In this document: positions 11,402 to 24,538 of the stretch, one piece after another | Position numbering within the stretch: position 1 is the stretch's first letter | Layout of the letters: each line of letters opens with the position of its first letter | From: Pseudevernia furfuracea | Taxonomy: Eukaryota > Ascomycota > Lecanoromycetes > Lecanorales > Parmeliaceae | NCBI GenBank assembly: GCA_022315425.1 | Contig: JAIUPT010000022.1 | Location: forward strand, 372,001-436,000 | DNA: 64,000 nucleotides | Direction of reading: 5' to 3' | Notes under the pieces: model-generated | Told to the model about the DNA's origin: nothing | Database searches by the model: none | What the model saw: the letters and a program-made list of their open reading frames with translations, nothing else | Position numbers and translations under genes: made by a program

Positions 11402-12148
11402 ATGGGAAGCACCTCCTCAAGCCAAGTCCAGCCTCCTTCAAATGAACCCCCACCATCCGCATGCCCAGTAGATCCCTCCGCCCGCGCAGCATGGCTCGAA
11501 GCCGCCGCCAAAAAAGCCTGCCCTCAACCACCCCCATCGCCTCCCCCCTCCACCTCCACATCCCCCCTCCCTGCACCCAAACCCTCCAAGCCACGCCCCC
11601 TAGCCTCTGAACGCGTCACAAGCTCCATCCCACGCGCCGAGCTCTCCCCAAACACCACCACACCGACGCCCACATCGGCACCGACGCATGGTCAGAATGC
11701 GGCGACGTCGAATTGGATCTACCCCTCGGAGAAGATGTTCTTTGAAGCCATGCGCCGCAAAAACCACTCCCCGGACGCCTCCGACATGGCGACGGTCGTG
11801 CCAATTCACAATGCCGTTAACGAGCGAGCCTGGGCGGAGATTAAAGATTGGGAAAGACGTTTCGCTTCTACTCAGAATCGGAAATGCAGTGGACCTAAAT
11901 TGCGGAGTTTTTCGGGGGATAGTAGGAAAGTGAGTCCGAGGGCTAGATGGCTGGGACTGTGGGGGTATGAGAGTCCGTTTGATAGGCATGATTGGGTTGT
12001 GGAGAGGTGTGAAGGTGGGGGGGTGGAGTATGTGATTGATTTTTATAGGGGGAGGGGGAGGGGGTTGGCTTTTTATTTGGATGTTAGGCCTAAGTTGAAT
12101 AGTTGGGAGGGGTGGAGGATGAGGTTGGGGAGGTTGATGGGGATGTAG
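11402..12148 (+). CDS. CYC3: Holocytochrome c synthase (cytochrome c heme lyase)
   Basis: Covalently attaches heme to the CXXCH motif of apocytochrome c in the mitochondrial intermembrane space. 248 residues, no intron. The start is taken at the ATG at 11402, just upstream of the conserved body; an in-frame ATG at 11330 would add 24 residues without family support. N-terminal heme-regulatory CP motifs are present (ACPVD near residue 22 and ACPQ further on), followed by a Pro/Ser-rich linker. The catalytic body has NWIYPSEKMFFEAMRRK, then VPIHNAVNERAW, whose histidine corresponds to the heme axial ligand established for human HCCS, then the WLGLWGYESPFDRHDWVV block and the DVRPKLNSWEGWRMRL C-terminus. 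The coding strand turns from C-rich in the first half to G-rich in the second. Confidence 0.95.
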   Translation: MGSTSSSQVQPPSNEPPPSACPVDPSARAAWLEAAAKKACPQPPPSPPPSTSTSPLPAPKPSKPRPLASERVTSSIPRAELSPNTTTPTPTSAPTHGQNAATSNWIYPSEKMFFEAMRRKNHSPDASDMATVVPIHNAVNERAWAEIKDWERRFASTQNRKCSGPKLRSFSGDSRKVSPRARWLGLWGYESPFDRHDWVVERCEGGGVEYVIDFYRGRGRGLAFYLDVRPKLNSWEGWRMRLGRLMGM

Positions 12149-12298
12149 AAGAGGGGAAAGGAGAGGGGTGGTGTATATATGGCTCGGCGTAATGTAACAG
12201 GATTGTACAAAAGCTTCCGGCTTCATGCTTGCTTGATATGCTCAGATATGCCCTTGGAATAGGGGGCGACAGGAATAAAACCACCGGCATTCCACTCG

Positions 12299-13231
12299 TC
12301 ATCCTAACACCACAGCTAGAACTATAATAACCAAAACCACCGCAAGTATAACCAGCAAACAACATGCCTTCCCCCTCGCACTCTTCTGATACCGACTTGC
12401 GCTCCTGAGCTCTATATCCGCGTGCTGCGTATCCGTAGCCACATTCTGTACGTTCCCACTTATCGTATCAAGCTGCCCTCCCTGCTCATGCACAATATGC
12501 GCCACGTCCCTAAACAGCTCATTCAGCTCTCCGACGCTCTGCTCAATATTCCGTATCTCAGATTCCCGCTCTACGATCAATGAGTCTTGAAAGTCCACTT
12601 CATCTTGCGAGGCTAGACGCAGCTGGTCTTGCTCTTGTAATTGCGATTGCTGCTGTGAGGGGCTGTCGGAGTACGGCTGGTTCGAAGGATCACTCGAATC
12701 GAGAGCTGTGCGGGCGGCTGAGGCAGATGCGCGTTCTTTTTCTAGGGCGAGACGTTGTATTGATTGGAACTCGGTGCCTGATGCTTGAAACTCGCGGGAT
12801 AATTTCTGTTGGGTGTACTTCTGGGATGCCTGTTCGCAGTCGCTATCAGCCATAACTCGAAAAGACGGAGACCCACCATCTTACACTCAAATCTTCCCAG
12901 GTCGTCAACTTCTTGACGCCCTCCCCAACTTCTTTGAATCCATCTCTTGCCTCATCTAAAAGATCATGTACTCTTTCTCTGACTCTTTCTGTGTCCCGCT
13001 TTGTACCAAGGAGGTTCAGTTGCTGTGACAGGCGGCCGATTTTAGAAGTGAGAGAGAAGAGCTGTTCGGAGAGACTTTCGCTGAACCGACTGAATTCTGG
13101 GTCGTCGCGATACTCGGGGTCATCGCTGCGGCGGTATGTAGTGGGCTTATCTGTCTGTCAGCACGAGCCTGTGGGGAGCATCCAAGTGTTCGTACCTGGC
13201 TCTCTAGAGCTGGCGACCGATCGAAAGACAT
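12299..13231 (-). CDS. PEP12: Syntaxin PEP12 (Qa-SNARE, endosomal/prevacuolar)
   Basis: Target SNARE for fusion of Golgi-derived vesicles with late endosomes. Three exons: 13196-13231, 12885-13145 and 12299-12829, with introns 13146-13195 and 12830-12884; total 275 residues. The start MSFDRSPALESQ joins PTTYRRSDDPEYRDDPEF after splicing; the Habc helices (FSESLSEQLFSLTSKIGRL and on) follow. The SNARE motif ends with LNELFRDVAHIVHEQGGQLD, in which the Q of HEQG is the ionic zero-layer glutamine of Qa-SNAREs. The protein ends in a single hydrophobic tail anchor (CLLVILAVVLVIIVLAVVLG). Vam3-like proteins are the alternative; the N-terminus and overall pattern fit the fungal Pep12 family. Convergent with the heme lyase gene, 150 bp between stops. 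Confidence 0.92.
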
Positions 13232-14202
13232 GGCAAATAAAATTAGACTGCCTCATTCAAAAACGCAGGGACTTGTGACTGATTATTGTATACTCCGTAG
13301 AGCGTTGGAGCCTTCGACTGACGTCGCATGCTAGCTAGCTATTTTTAGCCTTAGCGCGTATCGATACACGGTCGTCGGTAGCTTGTGCTTGTAGCCTTGT
13401 ACTCAGAATCTCGGATTTTGAATTTTTAGCTGGCCTGACCTGACCTATGCAAACAATTTCGACAAGTCGTAGAATTGAGCTGGTTACAACAAATGACTTT
13501 TATAACCTGCTTGGAAGCTCCACAGTCTACTTTGGAAGAGACTCTTGTTTGCCCAATCTCAATGGCATCCCTGAAGCCTGAGCTGTATTATCCCGGCGCA
13601 GCCTAATGCACCTCGATTCATTGAGAAGCCGGGGTGAAGCGTGGGGTTTGTCTCCAGTAATTCTGCATCCTCCATTGGCGATCCCGGAGCTTAGTAAGTG
13701 TGTGGGAACGTGGCACGATTGAGACAGGTGGTGCAGGACTCAGGGCTGAGACGACATACGTGAAAGGGTTTTTAAAAATTTATCACCAGCACAGCTTCCC
13801 TCTTGCACCTCGTGTCTGAAGACATTCATCAGCGAGTAGTGTCTTCGTTCTCAAATTATCTTTGGATGCCTATTCTGCCGACAATGTTGAAAGTGATGCC
13901 ATTGAATGCCTGACGCAGCCTGCTGTGATTGAAATGCTTCTTGGAACATCCTTCGTAACAAAGCCTGTCAGCTTTCACACAGACCTTCGCGAGACCATGT
14001 TTTGAGGCTAGTAAATCGAATTGACGCGTTTCTAGTAAGGCTACAACCCTTGCTCTCATTTCACATTTTAACATTGAGTGTGTTGATACCTTAGATTTTC
14101 CTTCTTACCCTGCCCACAAAACCTGCCTTCCCTTTTCACTTCAGAAACGCATTTGTACTTCCTTGATATCAGTAGGCCGTATAAAGCTGAAGGTCGGCCA
14201 TC
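13232..14202. other. Divergent intergenic region PEP12 / sacsin-like gene
   Basis: About 970 bp between two start codons transcribed away from each other. Nothing coding is supported. A T/A-rich stretch near 13768-13780 could serve as a core promoter element, but I cannot assign it. Confidence 0.4.
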
Positions 14203-17200
14203 ATGGCTCCACCGCCCGCACGAAATCGGGGCCAAAGCCAGAAATTTACAACAACTCTGAGGACGATCTGCCAGTCGTACCCGTCGAATACGTGTCTACG
14301 AGAGCTCCTTCAGAACGCTGATGACGCTGAAGCTACCGAAATCGAGTATGTGCTTGACACAAAATTTTACGACGGGCCTTTGCTCCACGACGAATTACAA
14401 GACTATCGTGGGCCTGCCTTGTTGGCCCGAAATAACAGCATTTTCTCAGAAAAAGACTTCGATAGTCTATCTTCGGTTGGGGATTCTGGAAAACGTGAAG
14501 ATCCGGCTTCCACTGGCAAGTTTGGACAAGGCTTCAACTCCGTGGGTTACTCTACTCTGTTCCAATCTACTCTGTTCCAATCTACTCTGTTTGACTCGCT
14601 GATCTTCCATTAGGTGTATCACTGGACCGATGGGCCATGGATCTATTCACGTAATTGGCTGCTTATCTTGGACCCACACGAGAGATGGTCGGCGTCCGAA
14701 GAGATTAACAAGCCCAGAGGTCCCACCTGGGATGTGGTAGGCAACCGGGACTCTGTCGAGATTCAAAATCACATGAAGACCTTGGGGGCTTTCGATTTCG
14801 ATCACCGGCTGGACTTCAATGAAACCATAATACGCATTCCTTTGCGGACCGAAGCCCAGAAAGAAACCAGCAAGATCGCCAAACATGCGATATCCATCGA
14901 TGATATTAAAGTAGCCCTCAAAAAATTCGGCCAGGAGATTCGGGCGGGCGGTCTACTTTTCCTCAAGCATGTACGCAAGGTCATCATAAGAGTCGACGAC
15001 ACTGTCCTTGCGACAGCCCAAATCATAGAGGACGATTCCCCGAACACAAGGTACGTCCCAAGCTTGACCTTTCGTTGAGGTTCCAGCAAGTAGGTTACTG
15101 ACAATGAGTAGATCCAGGAGAGAGCTGTCAACGGACTTCAGACGGCTGTACGCCCCAAATCCAACGGAGACAGCTCTCGTCGATGTGTCAAAGATATTCG
15201 AAGTGAACATTCAATACTCCGACCCTGAATCCACTGGGACAGATAAATACCTGGTCCATCATACCATGACAAGGTCTTGTGGCAACGAGGAACTCGACAG
15301 GTGGGCTCGCGAGTTGAAGCTTTATCCTTGGGTGGCAATTGCAGCACCGCTCGCAAGGTCTTCGCCAGACGGAGGACGACTTTTTTCCACTCTGATACTG
15401 CCAATTCCAACCAAGCAGCCCGTCCATATGCACGGCTTGTTTGCGATAGCGCCTGACCGGGCGAGACTTGGCTTTGAGGATCTCGCTGTAAAATGGAATG
15501 AGTATATGTTCAAGAATCGTATTTCGGCTGCATGGACTGGATTGCTTGTACACCGAAGCACTCTCTCTTGGAAAGCAGAGGGTTTTGGCCTATGGCCACG
15601 CGCTGATTTGTCTCACTCTGATCTGTGGACCAGATTAGATGATTGGATAATCGACAGAATTGTCGCGGACAATCTGAGAGTATGGAATGCCATAAGTGGC
15701 TGTTGTGTAACACTTAACGAGGGATTCTTCTGTAAGTCCGATTCACAGGACACAAAATACATCAGATCGCTCGCCCAGGTGCAAATACCGGTTGTGGTCT
15801 TGGAGCAGAACGTGCTGCAGAAGCTCGAGAGACGGCTCAATAGCGAGAGCAAAGGCCTTAGATTGCGGACACCAACTACTGTTCGCCAGTTCATTCGCAA
15901 CTGCAACGAGCGCATATCGACTTTACCACGAGACGTATCGGCCACTATCCTGGAATATTCTCTCCTTGACGCCATTGAAAGTGACTTAAAAGGCAACGCC
16001 AGAACTATACTGTACGGTGACTTCAACGGCATTCGTCTCTGGCCCACGGTGAATGGCACGCTGGCGGCAGCGCCCTCGGACGGAGTTTTGTTTCTCCCGC
16101 GCGATGACGCCGAAATGCAACTATTTTCAGGTACACAAACGGCCAAAACATTGAACACTAACGAGCTTACTCGAACCACCCGTGATGTACTGCGGAATGA
16201 CATTGCCTACCTTGGTGCCGTGATGAGATTCCGCGCTCTGCATGATTTGGCAGAAGACTGGCCAAATATGTACCAAGGCGCGTTTCAGCATGGAGAAAGA
16301 GGCAAGCTTGAGCAACGGGTCCGGGATTTAGACCCATTAATCCACAACCTCTGGACGTGGATGTCCCTCAGATTAAAGGAAGAGAAGCAAAGACTGCCCT
16401 CGAACCTAAATAGCACCTGGCTTGTTCCCATCAACCACTTCCGGATCAGGCAAGTTTCACCTAGCGGCAATTCCACCCTAACGCTCATCATCGAGAAAGA
16501 GGGACCTCTGGCCGAGTTTTTGCTCGAGGCTGCGTCTCGTACTTCACTCGCGGCATTGCCGCTGTTGGATACTGGTATGATGCCAGCAGATGCCGTTGAA
16601 TTCTTGCGCAAAAAGTCGAAGACAAGCCCCGAGCTACAACTCACATGTCAAGATTCTCTCGAGACATTTGTGGATTGGTTAGCGGCTAGCCAACAGGTCC
16701 TTCACTCGGCATCGCCCCAGCAGAGGAGATTGATATTGAAGCATCTCGAGAAGCTTGTGCGGAATCAAACCCATTATAAGGGTTTGTCATCTGGTCTTGC
16801 TAGCCAGATGCGGAAGCTACCTCTTTTTAGCAAGACAACGTCAATCGAACCATATAAGTAAGTACACCAACGCCCTTTGATGCTACCTATAAGCGCTAAT
16901 AGCTTATGGTACAGAGAGCGGTCCCTCACTATGTGCACCTTGGATCAAGGTGACCAATTATGCGAGGCGCCCTCTGATCTTCCACCTCTTCCAGATATTG
17001 AAGGATTATCTTTCTACGATACCTCCAATGCCAGCGAGAAATATGTCGTCCGGCAGCTCGAGCTGGTCGAGAATTTGTCAATCGAGCAGATTTTGACTCA
17101 GCATCTTCTGCCGTGGATGGCAATAGCCCAAGACATTGCCTCAATGCCAGCTAAAGCGGCCCTTGTCGACTGGATATTTAGTCACTCTAAGTCTCCTACA

Positions 17201-20200
17201 GAGTCCTGGAAAATGGATATTATTAGTAAGCCAATCGTACCACTCCCCATTAGCCAAGGTAACATGCAATACCGATGCTTGAAGGACCTTGTCGATCCAA
17301 CTTCGGTCTATTCTGCGCTCTACTTCGAAAATGAGAACGTATTTCCTTGCTCGGAGTTTTACGAACGTCACAAAGCAGCTTTTCAAGCTTGTGGCATCAG
17401 TTCTGGGTTCACTAAGGACACACCACTGGATCGCGCCAGGGTCTATTCCCAAAGTGGTGCAGACTTGCAAGTGTTGATGAAAAAGGTTAAAGAACTGTTG
17501 CAGGGACGGGTTCCATATGAAATCGGTCGTGCTGCGCTTCCAACCGATGAGATCCGGGCTCTGGAGTGGCTTCCCGGGACCTCTACCACAGGAGAGATGG
17601 CACTGTTCTCTCCTAATACCTGCCGTGGAGCGGATGATAGTCATCTAGTTGACAAGGTGTGGGGCACTGTGAATTTTGCAGTAACGGAATATTGGAGAAA
17701 GGTTCTTGGTGAGTATCCCGGATCCTGAGCTTATCAGCCGCTGCTAATGGTCTCAGGCTGGAACCAGGATGTACCAACCGAGATACTCCTTCAACAGCTG
17801 GACCACTGCCTAGAAGCGAAAGATTCTGATAAAGTTGATAAGATTCTACTGCACATCAAATGCAAGGACCTTTCCCAGCTACAATCGAAAGCATGCATTT
17901 TGGGGCGTCACAGAAACTATCTGAGTCCAAACAGAGCTTTTCGTCCTGGTTCCATGCTAGTTTCACACCCATTGGCTCCTTATGTTGACGAGGTTGATTG
18001 GACCTTCTCCAAAAACCATGCGAGACTACTGGCGGCATTAGATATTCAACATAACCCATCAATTGAGGACCTCCGATATGTGCAGGAGTCTCTGAATAAA
18101 TCTGATCATGGGCAACTAAACGATAGCGATCTTGACATTGCAATTACCACTTTGGAGATATCGGCTCGTTTGGATTACGGCACTATGGAGTTGCACATCC
18201 CCGACACAACGTCTACTCTCAGAAAGTTATCAGAGATCGTGCATGGAGACCGAAATGTTGGCGGCGATATTTCCACGTTCAATTTCACCCATCCCAAGGT
18301 GTCTGAGCATCTCATCGAGCGGCTCGAGATAGAAGATTCCTTCGAACGCGCCATAAGACTAGGCATTGATTTTGAAGACGGGGATGAAGACGAATATACA
18401 CAACGAGAAAGCCTAACCACGGTCATATGCGACACTCTTGGGCGATATCCCATCGAAACTACTTTCAACGAATTCTTAGCCAACGCGGACGACGCCAGGG
18501 CCACAAAAATATCTTGGACGATAGACAATTGCCAGGGTGGACCCCACAAATCTGATTCACTGCTAGCACCCGGGTTGAGACCTTTTCAGGGAGCAGCACT
18601 GATAGCCTACAATGACGGGACCTTCTCAGAGAAAGACTTTGCTGGATTCAAAGAGATCGGACAGGGAGGGAAAGGGGACGATGCTACCACGACAGGAATG
18701 TTCGGTAGGGGCGCCCTCAGCATGTACCACTTCACCGATGTTCCTATGATCATATCGGGTGGCTACTATTTGGTCTTGGACCCTCAAAAAGAACGCCTCC
18801 CGAGGAATAAAAATCACACGCGTAAGGTGGGAGTAAAAATATCTCTTGCAAAGGCGTGCGAGGTTGCAGTAGACCAACTTACCCCATTCGACGGCCTTTA
18901 CGGATACGACAAAAGCTGCAACTTTTTCAACGGCACAATCTTTCGCTTCCCTTTCCGTACCCCTAGTACCAAGACGACCCTCAAGGACGCAGCTCAGCAC
19001 GTCGATTCGAAAATGGCCCAGGCATTGTTGGAGGACTACTTCCAGACAGCCCGTGTATCACTGCTATTCTTGCACAATGTCGAAGAGATTGAATTTCGCA
19101 TTCGGGGAGAAGACTGTCCAACGTGGAAGGTCTCCGCACATTGCCCTGAAGGCTTGGAAGATGCTGTCTTCCGAAGAATTACAATTAAGAGCACCAAAGT
19201 AGGCCACCAACATGAGACGGATGTTTGGCAGGTCGGCATGGCCGACATAGAGCAAAGCCCGACTGATGTAGTAAAAGTCGGCAAAGGCTCTTCAAAGATA
19301 ACGGATTGCGGGATTGCTGCTTGTCTACAGCAGGGAGTGCGGGATTTTAACCAAGAAATGATTTGGAATGATGAGAAGGTGCCGCCAGTGGACCTACACA
19401 AGGGTCCAATGAAGTCAGTAGGTCAGAAAGTTTTCTGCAAACTCCCCACGAGCTCAGGATCTCAGCTGCCCGTTTCATTTCATGCCAGCTTTGCGATAAC
19501 CGGAGATCGAAAAACCATAGCCATTGAGGATCACAGCGAGAATGCCGCATGGAACTGCTGGCTCTTGAAGGATTGCCTGCCCAAACTCTACTTGGACTTC
19601 CTCAAAGAGCTGTCACCAAGTTTAGGTGACGAGACTTTTCGATTTTGGCCGTCCAAACCCGGTCCCGTGTCATTGACAACGCTTTCCAACACTGTTGCTC
19701 TGGGCTTTTGGGGAAAAGTCGTTGATATAGATCATGTTCCATATCAGCTATATCCGGTTGTGAACCTGGATACTCCAGCCGCCATCCAAGGCGTAAATGA
19801 TTTGAGAAGAGTGAAGCCCCGAAAGACCAGGAAATTGCATGGTGTGATGCCATTGAGTAATGCTCATTTCGACTTTCTGCCAGATGTCATCTCTGACAAG
19901 CTTGGCCCTCTCTTCGCCATTCTACGCGTCAATAGGGTGCGCCCTCCACGACGTCTCTGGAAAGCACTCAAGCAGGCTACTTGTGTTGTTAAGTTGACTG
20001 AGTTGAACTCGGATTTCCTCGCTGGACTATTGCAACAAGAGGCCAACTGCAAACATCTAGAAGCGTTCTGCGCTCATCTTACGAACGCTCAGGATAAAGC
20101 CCAGGCAATAGCGATGCTACTAGAAGTGTTGATACCCGTTACTAATGGAGAAGATGTTACACCTTTGCATGTACTCAATGGATGCAGAGTACTGCCAAGA

Positions 20201-22902
20201 CCATTAATTGATGCCCCTTTAGGCCTTTTGACATTGAATCCTCCAGCAGATTCAAAATGGCACCTCGTGGCAACGGTGGAAGAGCAGGAGCTCTTTGCTT
20301 TCGCGTGTGATTCTATGGTCAACACCAGATTGTTCTCGACAGAAGGAGCAAGCATTTCGAGATGGTCGAGGGATCTGGTCAGAGAGATCATGAAGGCACC
20401 TTTCAATGTTCGCAAACTAAACATTGGTGACATCGGCCCCTTGCTGGCGCGCCCCGAATCACTATCTGCGCTGGAGAAATCTTCCGATAAGCGGGACAAA
20501 TGGATTCCGAGAATGTGGGCTTATGTTAATAAATCGTTCCCAGCACTGGAGGGCGTTGAAGCAATGGTCGCCAATGGAGCGCCAGTGACGGTGGAATACC
20601 TCTTGTCAAAGGCCAACGTTTGGGACACGGCCATTTATCGGTTTACCAGAGACGAGCGATGGCAGTACATCACACCACGCCAATTCGGCACGCTGCCTTG
20701 TATTGTAGACCCGAAGGATAAGCAGCAGCAGAATCTGTGCGCTTTTATACCTGACTTGAGGTGTCTGGATCCAAGCTGCCTGCCTTATATACTCTCTGAG
20801 AACGAGTGCGACATGGATCAGACTTCTTCGTTTCGACGTTTTGTGGATGCTCTCGAAAAGATTGAGCATGTCACTGGGGTGAAAACCAAATCGTTTTTGA
20901 CCGATATACTGCCTTCTGAAGCCAAGGAGACCCTTCGAGGCCTGCTGATCACCTTCCTGAGCAATTTCTCGAGGTCAGAAGAAGTTCCTCACAAACCTAC
21001 TCTCCTGGCTTTACCGGTATGGCCTCGCATAAAACGTGCGGAATGTTCCCACCTGCCTGAGCATCTCGCGGCCGATGAAGCTTGGTTCTTCAAGCACAGA
21101 GAGATGATAATGCCATGGATGAAAGGCCTTAGTCAACTTGTCGATCCAGCTGTGATCGAGACTGAGGAATCAGAAGAACCGCCGTCCAAACTCGGTCGTA
21201 AGTTGACTACCGTCGAAACTTTCTGGCATCACGTCAAGAAAAATATTCCTTCAAATGTCATCGATGAGGTCTCGAGGCAGCACCATCTCCGATTTGTCAG
21301 ATATCTCGCGAAGTACGGCATCCAGCCCCACGCGAAAATCGCTCCAAATGGCAACGGCATGCTAGTCGAAGCCAATAGTCTTTACGACCACGATGACGAC
21401 ATGTTTCAGTGCGCGTTCCGTGAAGAAGACTTGGCCCGTTTCTTACATTCCGATTTCCGAAACCTACGTTCATACTGGGTCAAAATCGGTCTGCGAGCAC
21501 GACCAGCGACTAGGGTCATGAGCAGTGATAATTTTCTCCAGTGTGCTTTAGCAATCGATCGGCGATATAAGCCCGCGATAAGGAATCAGGTCTTCGATCA
21601 AGATGCTCTAGTCGTCTCTGCTTACCTCCGTTATGATCAACCAGCATTTCACAGCTGGTCGATTTTCATCTGGGAGCAGGTTTTAAAAGTCCGAATGTTT
21701 GAAGTCCAGAACAACGTCTCGCACCAATGCTCCTATCGCCAAGATCGAATGCGTCAGATCGCCCAGGAGCATACTCATTGCGCACTTGAAGATGCAGGTA
21801 GAACAGGTGACATGCGGGTTCTTTGGAGCCAAGTGAAATTTCTGAAAGACGGTCCAGCCGCGAGCGTTCTTGATAAGCTTCCAGGAGGTGGCTCTCCTTC
21901 GACCGGGATAGTATACAAGCAACTGCAATTCCTGATCAGCAAACGCAGCGACATCTCCCAACGTGATCTCCAGGAATACCTGAAGGACGTTCAAGCATGC
22001 TACAACCATCTTCAGGACAATGCCGACTCCGCGAGGGCACTTGACGGTATTCGGGAGGCGCAAATCTGGTTCAATTTTGATACTACCCAGATCGACGTTA
22101 TCCCCAAAGCCGTTGTCGAGGCTAGTCTGACATCGGCAAAGCTCCTATGCCTCAATACACCATGTAAGGAAGGCTTCAATTTTTTGATGCTCCGTGCCCG
22201 CTAACAGAGATACCAGTTGATCCTCTGCCCATAAGAGTCACTAGGAAGTTTCTCGTACCGTATGAACGGCTTCTGAAAGTCCTAGGTTGCAAGTCTGTAG
22301 TTCAACCGACGCCCGTCGCGCCGTTACCGCAGGAGAATGCGCCACCAATGGCTCAATTCATGGTCAAGATACGCAAATTCCGAGACCAAAGCCAGCTTAC
22401 GGACGTCATATTCAAGGCAGAAGGCCGCGAGAAGCCCGCACATAAAATCTTCCTGGCGGCGGTTTCCGAGTACTGCGAAGCCCAATTCCTAGGGGTGTGG
22501 GGCCGCCAACTCGAGCACAACGCAGCGATCAATATCGAAGATATGACTTTCAACACCTTGTCGTGCATGGTGGACTTTGCATATACCGGGGAGTACCATG
22601 GGCCCGAGCTCAAGAATCCCATAGATAGCGACGAGATCGCAGGTGAGATCCTCGAGGTGCTCACGGATCTTTTCGACCTTCTCGACGGCACCAACAGGTG
22701 GCTTCTGGGCAGCCTCCACGTCATGGTTGAAAACTTCTTGCTGACCTCCCCGCATTCGTGGACCTATATCCGGCCGGATACGGTAGACTTTGTCAAGGAA
22801 CGCGCCGAGGGAGCGAACGCTTCGCGTCTTGTCTCGTACTGCGAGGCTTTCAAGGTTGCGAATCCAGATTTTGCTGCGGATAGCGACGAGGAGACGGATT
22901 GA
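14203..22902 (+). CDS. Sacsin-like giant protein: two GHKL ATPase modules plus C-terminal BTB domain
   Basis: Six exons (14203-14541, 14614-15050, 15112-16857, 16915-17708, 17757-22163, 22217-22902) splice in frame to 2802 residues. The first Hsp90-like ATPase module starts at residue ~10: LRELLQNADDAEAT is the N-box (Glu34, Asn38), and GKFGQGFNSVYHWTD (the intron falls between FNS and V) is the G-box typical of sacsin repeats. A second module near residue 1340 has FNEFLANADDARAT and MFGRGALSMYHFTD; the Glu and Asn remain but the glycine box is altered (GRGALS). Residues ~2620-2802 form a BTB/POZ domain (LTDVIFKAEGREKPAHKIFLAAVSEY), the type that recruits Cul3 or self-associates. Sacsins are chaperone-like, so a chaperone/ubiquitin-adaptor role is inference. 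No DnaJ, HEPN or ubiquitin-like domain is visible. Intron 1 carries a 15-bp tandem repeat. Confidence 0.9.
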
Positions 22903-23431
22903 TTTTGAAAGGGGAGTAGCCATTTTCGCAAAACGGGAGAGACTGGTGAATGTCTTAGTGCAGTAAAGCAGATAGACCTGGACTTAGGTACAAGTAAATG
23001 TGCCCTACAAGCTACGTCAAACAGCCCGGCAAGGTTAATATCCTCGCCTCTCAATAGTGACGAATAAAAATCGCACGGTGACAGAAACCCTACATCACAT
23101 TCCTCGATACGAGAAGCTCTGATATCGTAACGTAAGCCTTCGCCATCATTTCGATTCTCGAAAGAAAAACAATGCCGAGATATCTCGAAGACTGTCGGTT
23201 GTAGATTTTCGCTTTATGTCAAGTGCAAAAGTTGAAGCCTCTTTGGATTTGCGAACAGAGCGGACGACGGACTTTCTTTTGACTTTGAATTCAGAAGTCA
23301 CTGGTTATAAGTCTCAAGATCAAAAAGCAGTGACAGAATAACATATGACAAGAGGTGGGGTGAGTATTGTTTTTTCAACGCCAATAAAAGAACCGCGGAC
23401 CCATTGTGCACACGCTAATCGTATGAGATCA
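22903..23431. other. Intergenic between convergent genes
   Basis: About 530 bp between the stop of the sacsin-like gene and the stop of the NmrA-like gene; nothing coding is supported. It should contain both 3' ends. Confidence 0.5.
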
Positions 23432-24538
23432 TCAGTGTGTAGTGTCCTGCCGTTGGGCGTAACCGGCAATCATCTTTCGCACGGCAGTCTCACTCTGCAC
23501 AGCAATCTTCGTGTACTCGTCAATATCCTCCTTCGGCAGACCTAGCTCATCATTCTGCAAGCCCTTGGACGCTTCGAAATCGCCGCTCCCGTCCTGGTAG
23601 AAGACCCTCGAGTACATCAGCTGCGGGAATCCGAGAAAATTCCCCTTTCGCAATTCCTCCACCCCGACCTTGTAGCGGTCTACCGAGGGTTCATGGTTGA
23701 TTTTCCAGTCGGCCGTCGTAGTGTCGGTGACGCGCATGACCGACTCCAGCATGTCCGTCTGGGTGACGTTGAAAGAAGAAATATAGATGTACCTGTTCCT
23801 GTAACGTGACAGACAAGGACCCTTATCATCCGCGTCATCCGGCAATACTTTCAAGCTGAGCAAATTCGCGACCCCGCGGCCACACTGGGGCAAAGTGCTA
23901 GTATTGATATGCGTGTTGCCATCGTCGAAGAACGTAACCGCGCGGTTCTTGAGATCGAAGCCGTAAAAATGGGGGCCGGCCGGCAGGCTGTATTCGTACC
24001 AGAAACCGCACGTGACGCCGATCCAGGAGCTCTTGCCCAGCTTTTCGATCTGGTCACGGTACACGGCTTGCTTTTCGCCGAGAGGTATGTCCTTGAAAAG
24101 GCCAGGGTGGGTCTTGTCAAAGCCCCACTCATTGGGCAGGACCCAGGGTACGTTGGCCGCTGCGGCGGCCTCGATGAGTCTCGCCTGTTGCTCGGGCGGT
24201 GCCCTGGTTCCCATTGTGATGACGAGGGCATCTTGGCCCTGGAGCGCTTCTACGAGGGATGCGTGGTCGTCGTAGTCGACTTGTTTGATGGCCGCACCGG
24301 CTGGGATTGTGTTTGTGCTATCTGCACGGGTGATGGCGGTGACTTTGTGCTTTCCGACTTTGAGCAGCTCCTCTGCAATGAATTTGCCGACTCGACCGCC
24401 GGCCTGCCGAGACAGTTAATTTTACGCTTTGTGATGTAAATGGGACCCTGGCAACCGTTGACATACCCCAACGACAGCAACTTTTTCTACATGGTTCTTG
24501 AAACCCTGCGGCTGCTGGCTGGCATATTCCTGGACCAT
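23432..24538 (-). CDS. NmrA-like / isoflavone-reductase-like NAD(P)-binding protein
   Basis: Atypical short-chain dehydrogenase with an NmrA fold; members act as redox sensors or reductases, and the substrate here is unknown. Exon 1 (24467-24538) gives MVQEYASQQPQGFKNHVEKVAVVG; a 63-bp intron (24404-24466, GTATGT/CAG) is followed by exon 2 (23432-24403), total 347 residues. Splicing restores the dinucleotide-binding glycine motif VAVVGAGGRVGKF near residues 20-32. DALVITMG and PWVLPNEWGFDKT follow in family order; the typical catalytic Tyr-x3-Lys of classical SDRs is not obvious, as usual for NmrA-like proteins. Next to the FMN dehydrogenase on the same strand, but about 890 bp away, so co-regulation is only possible. 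Confidence 0.88.
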
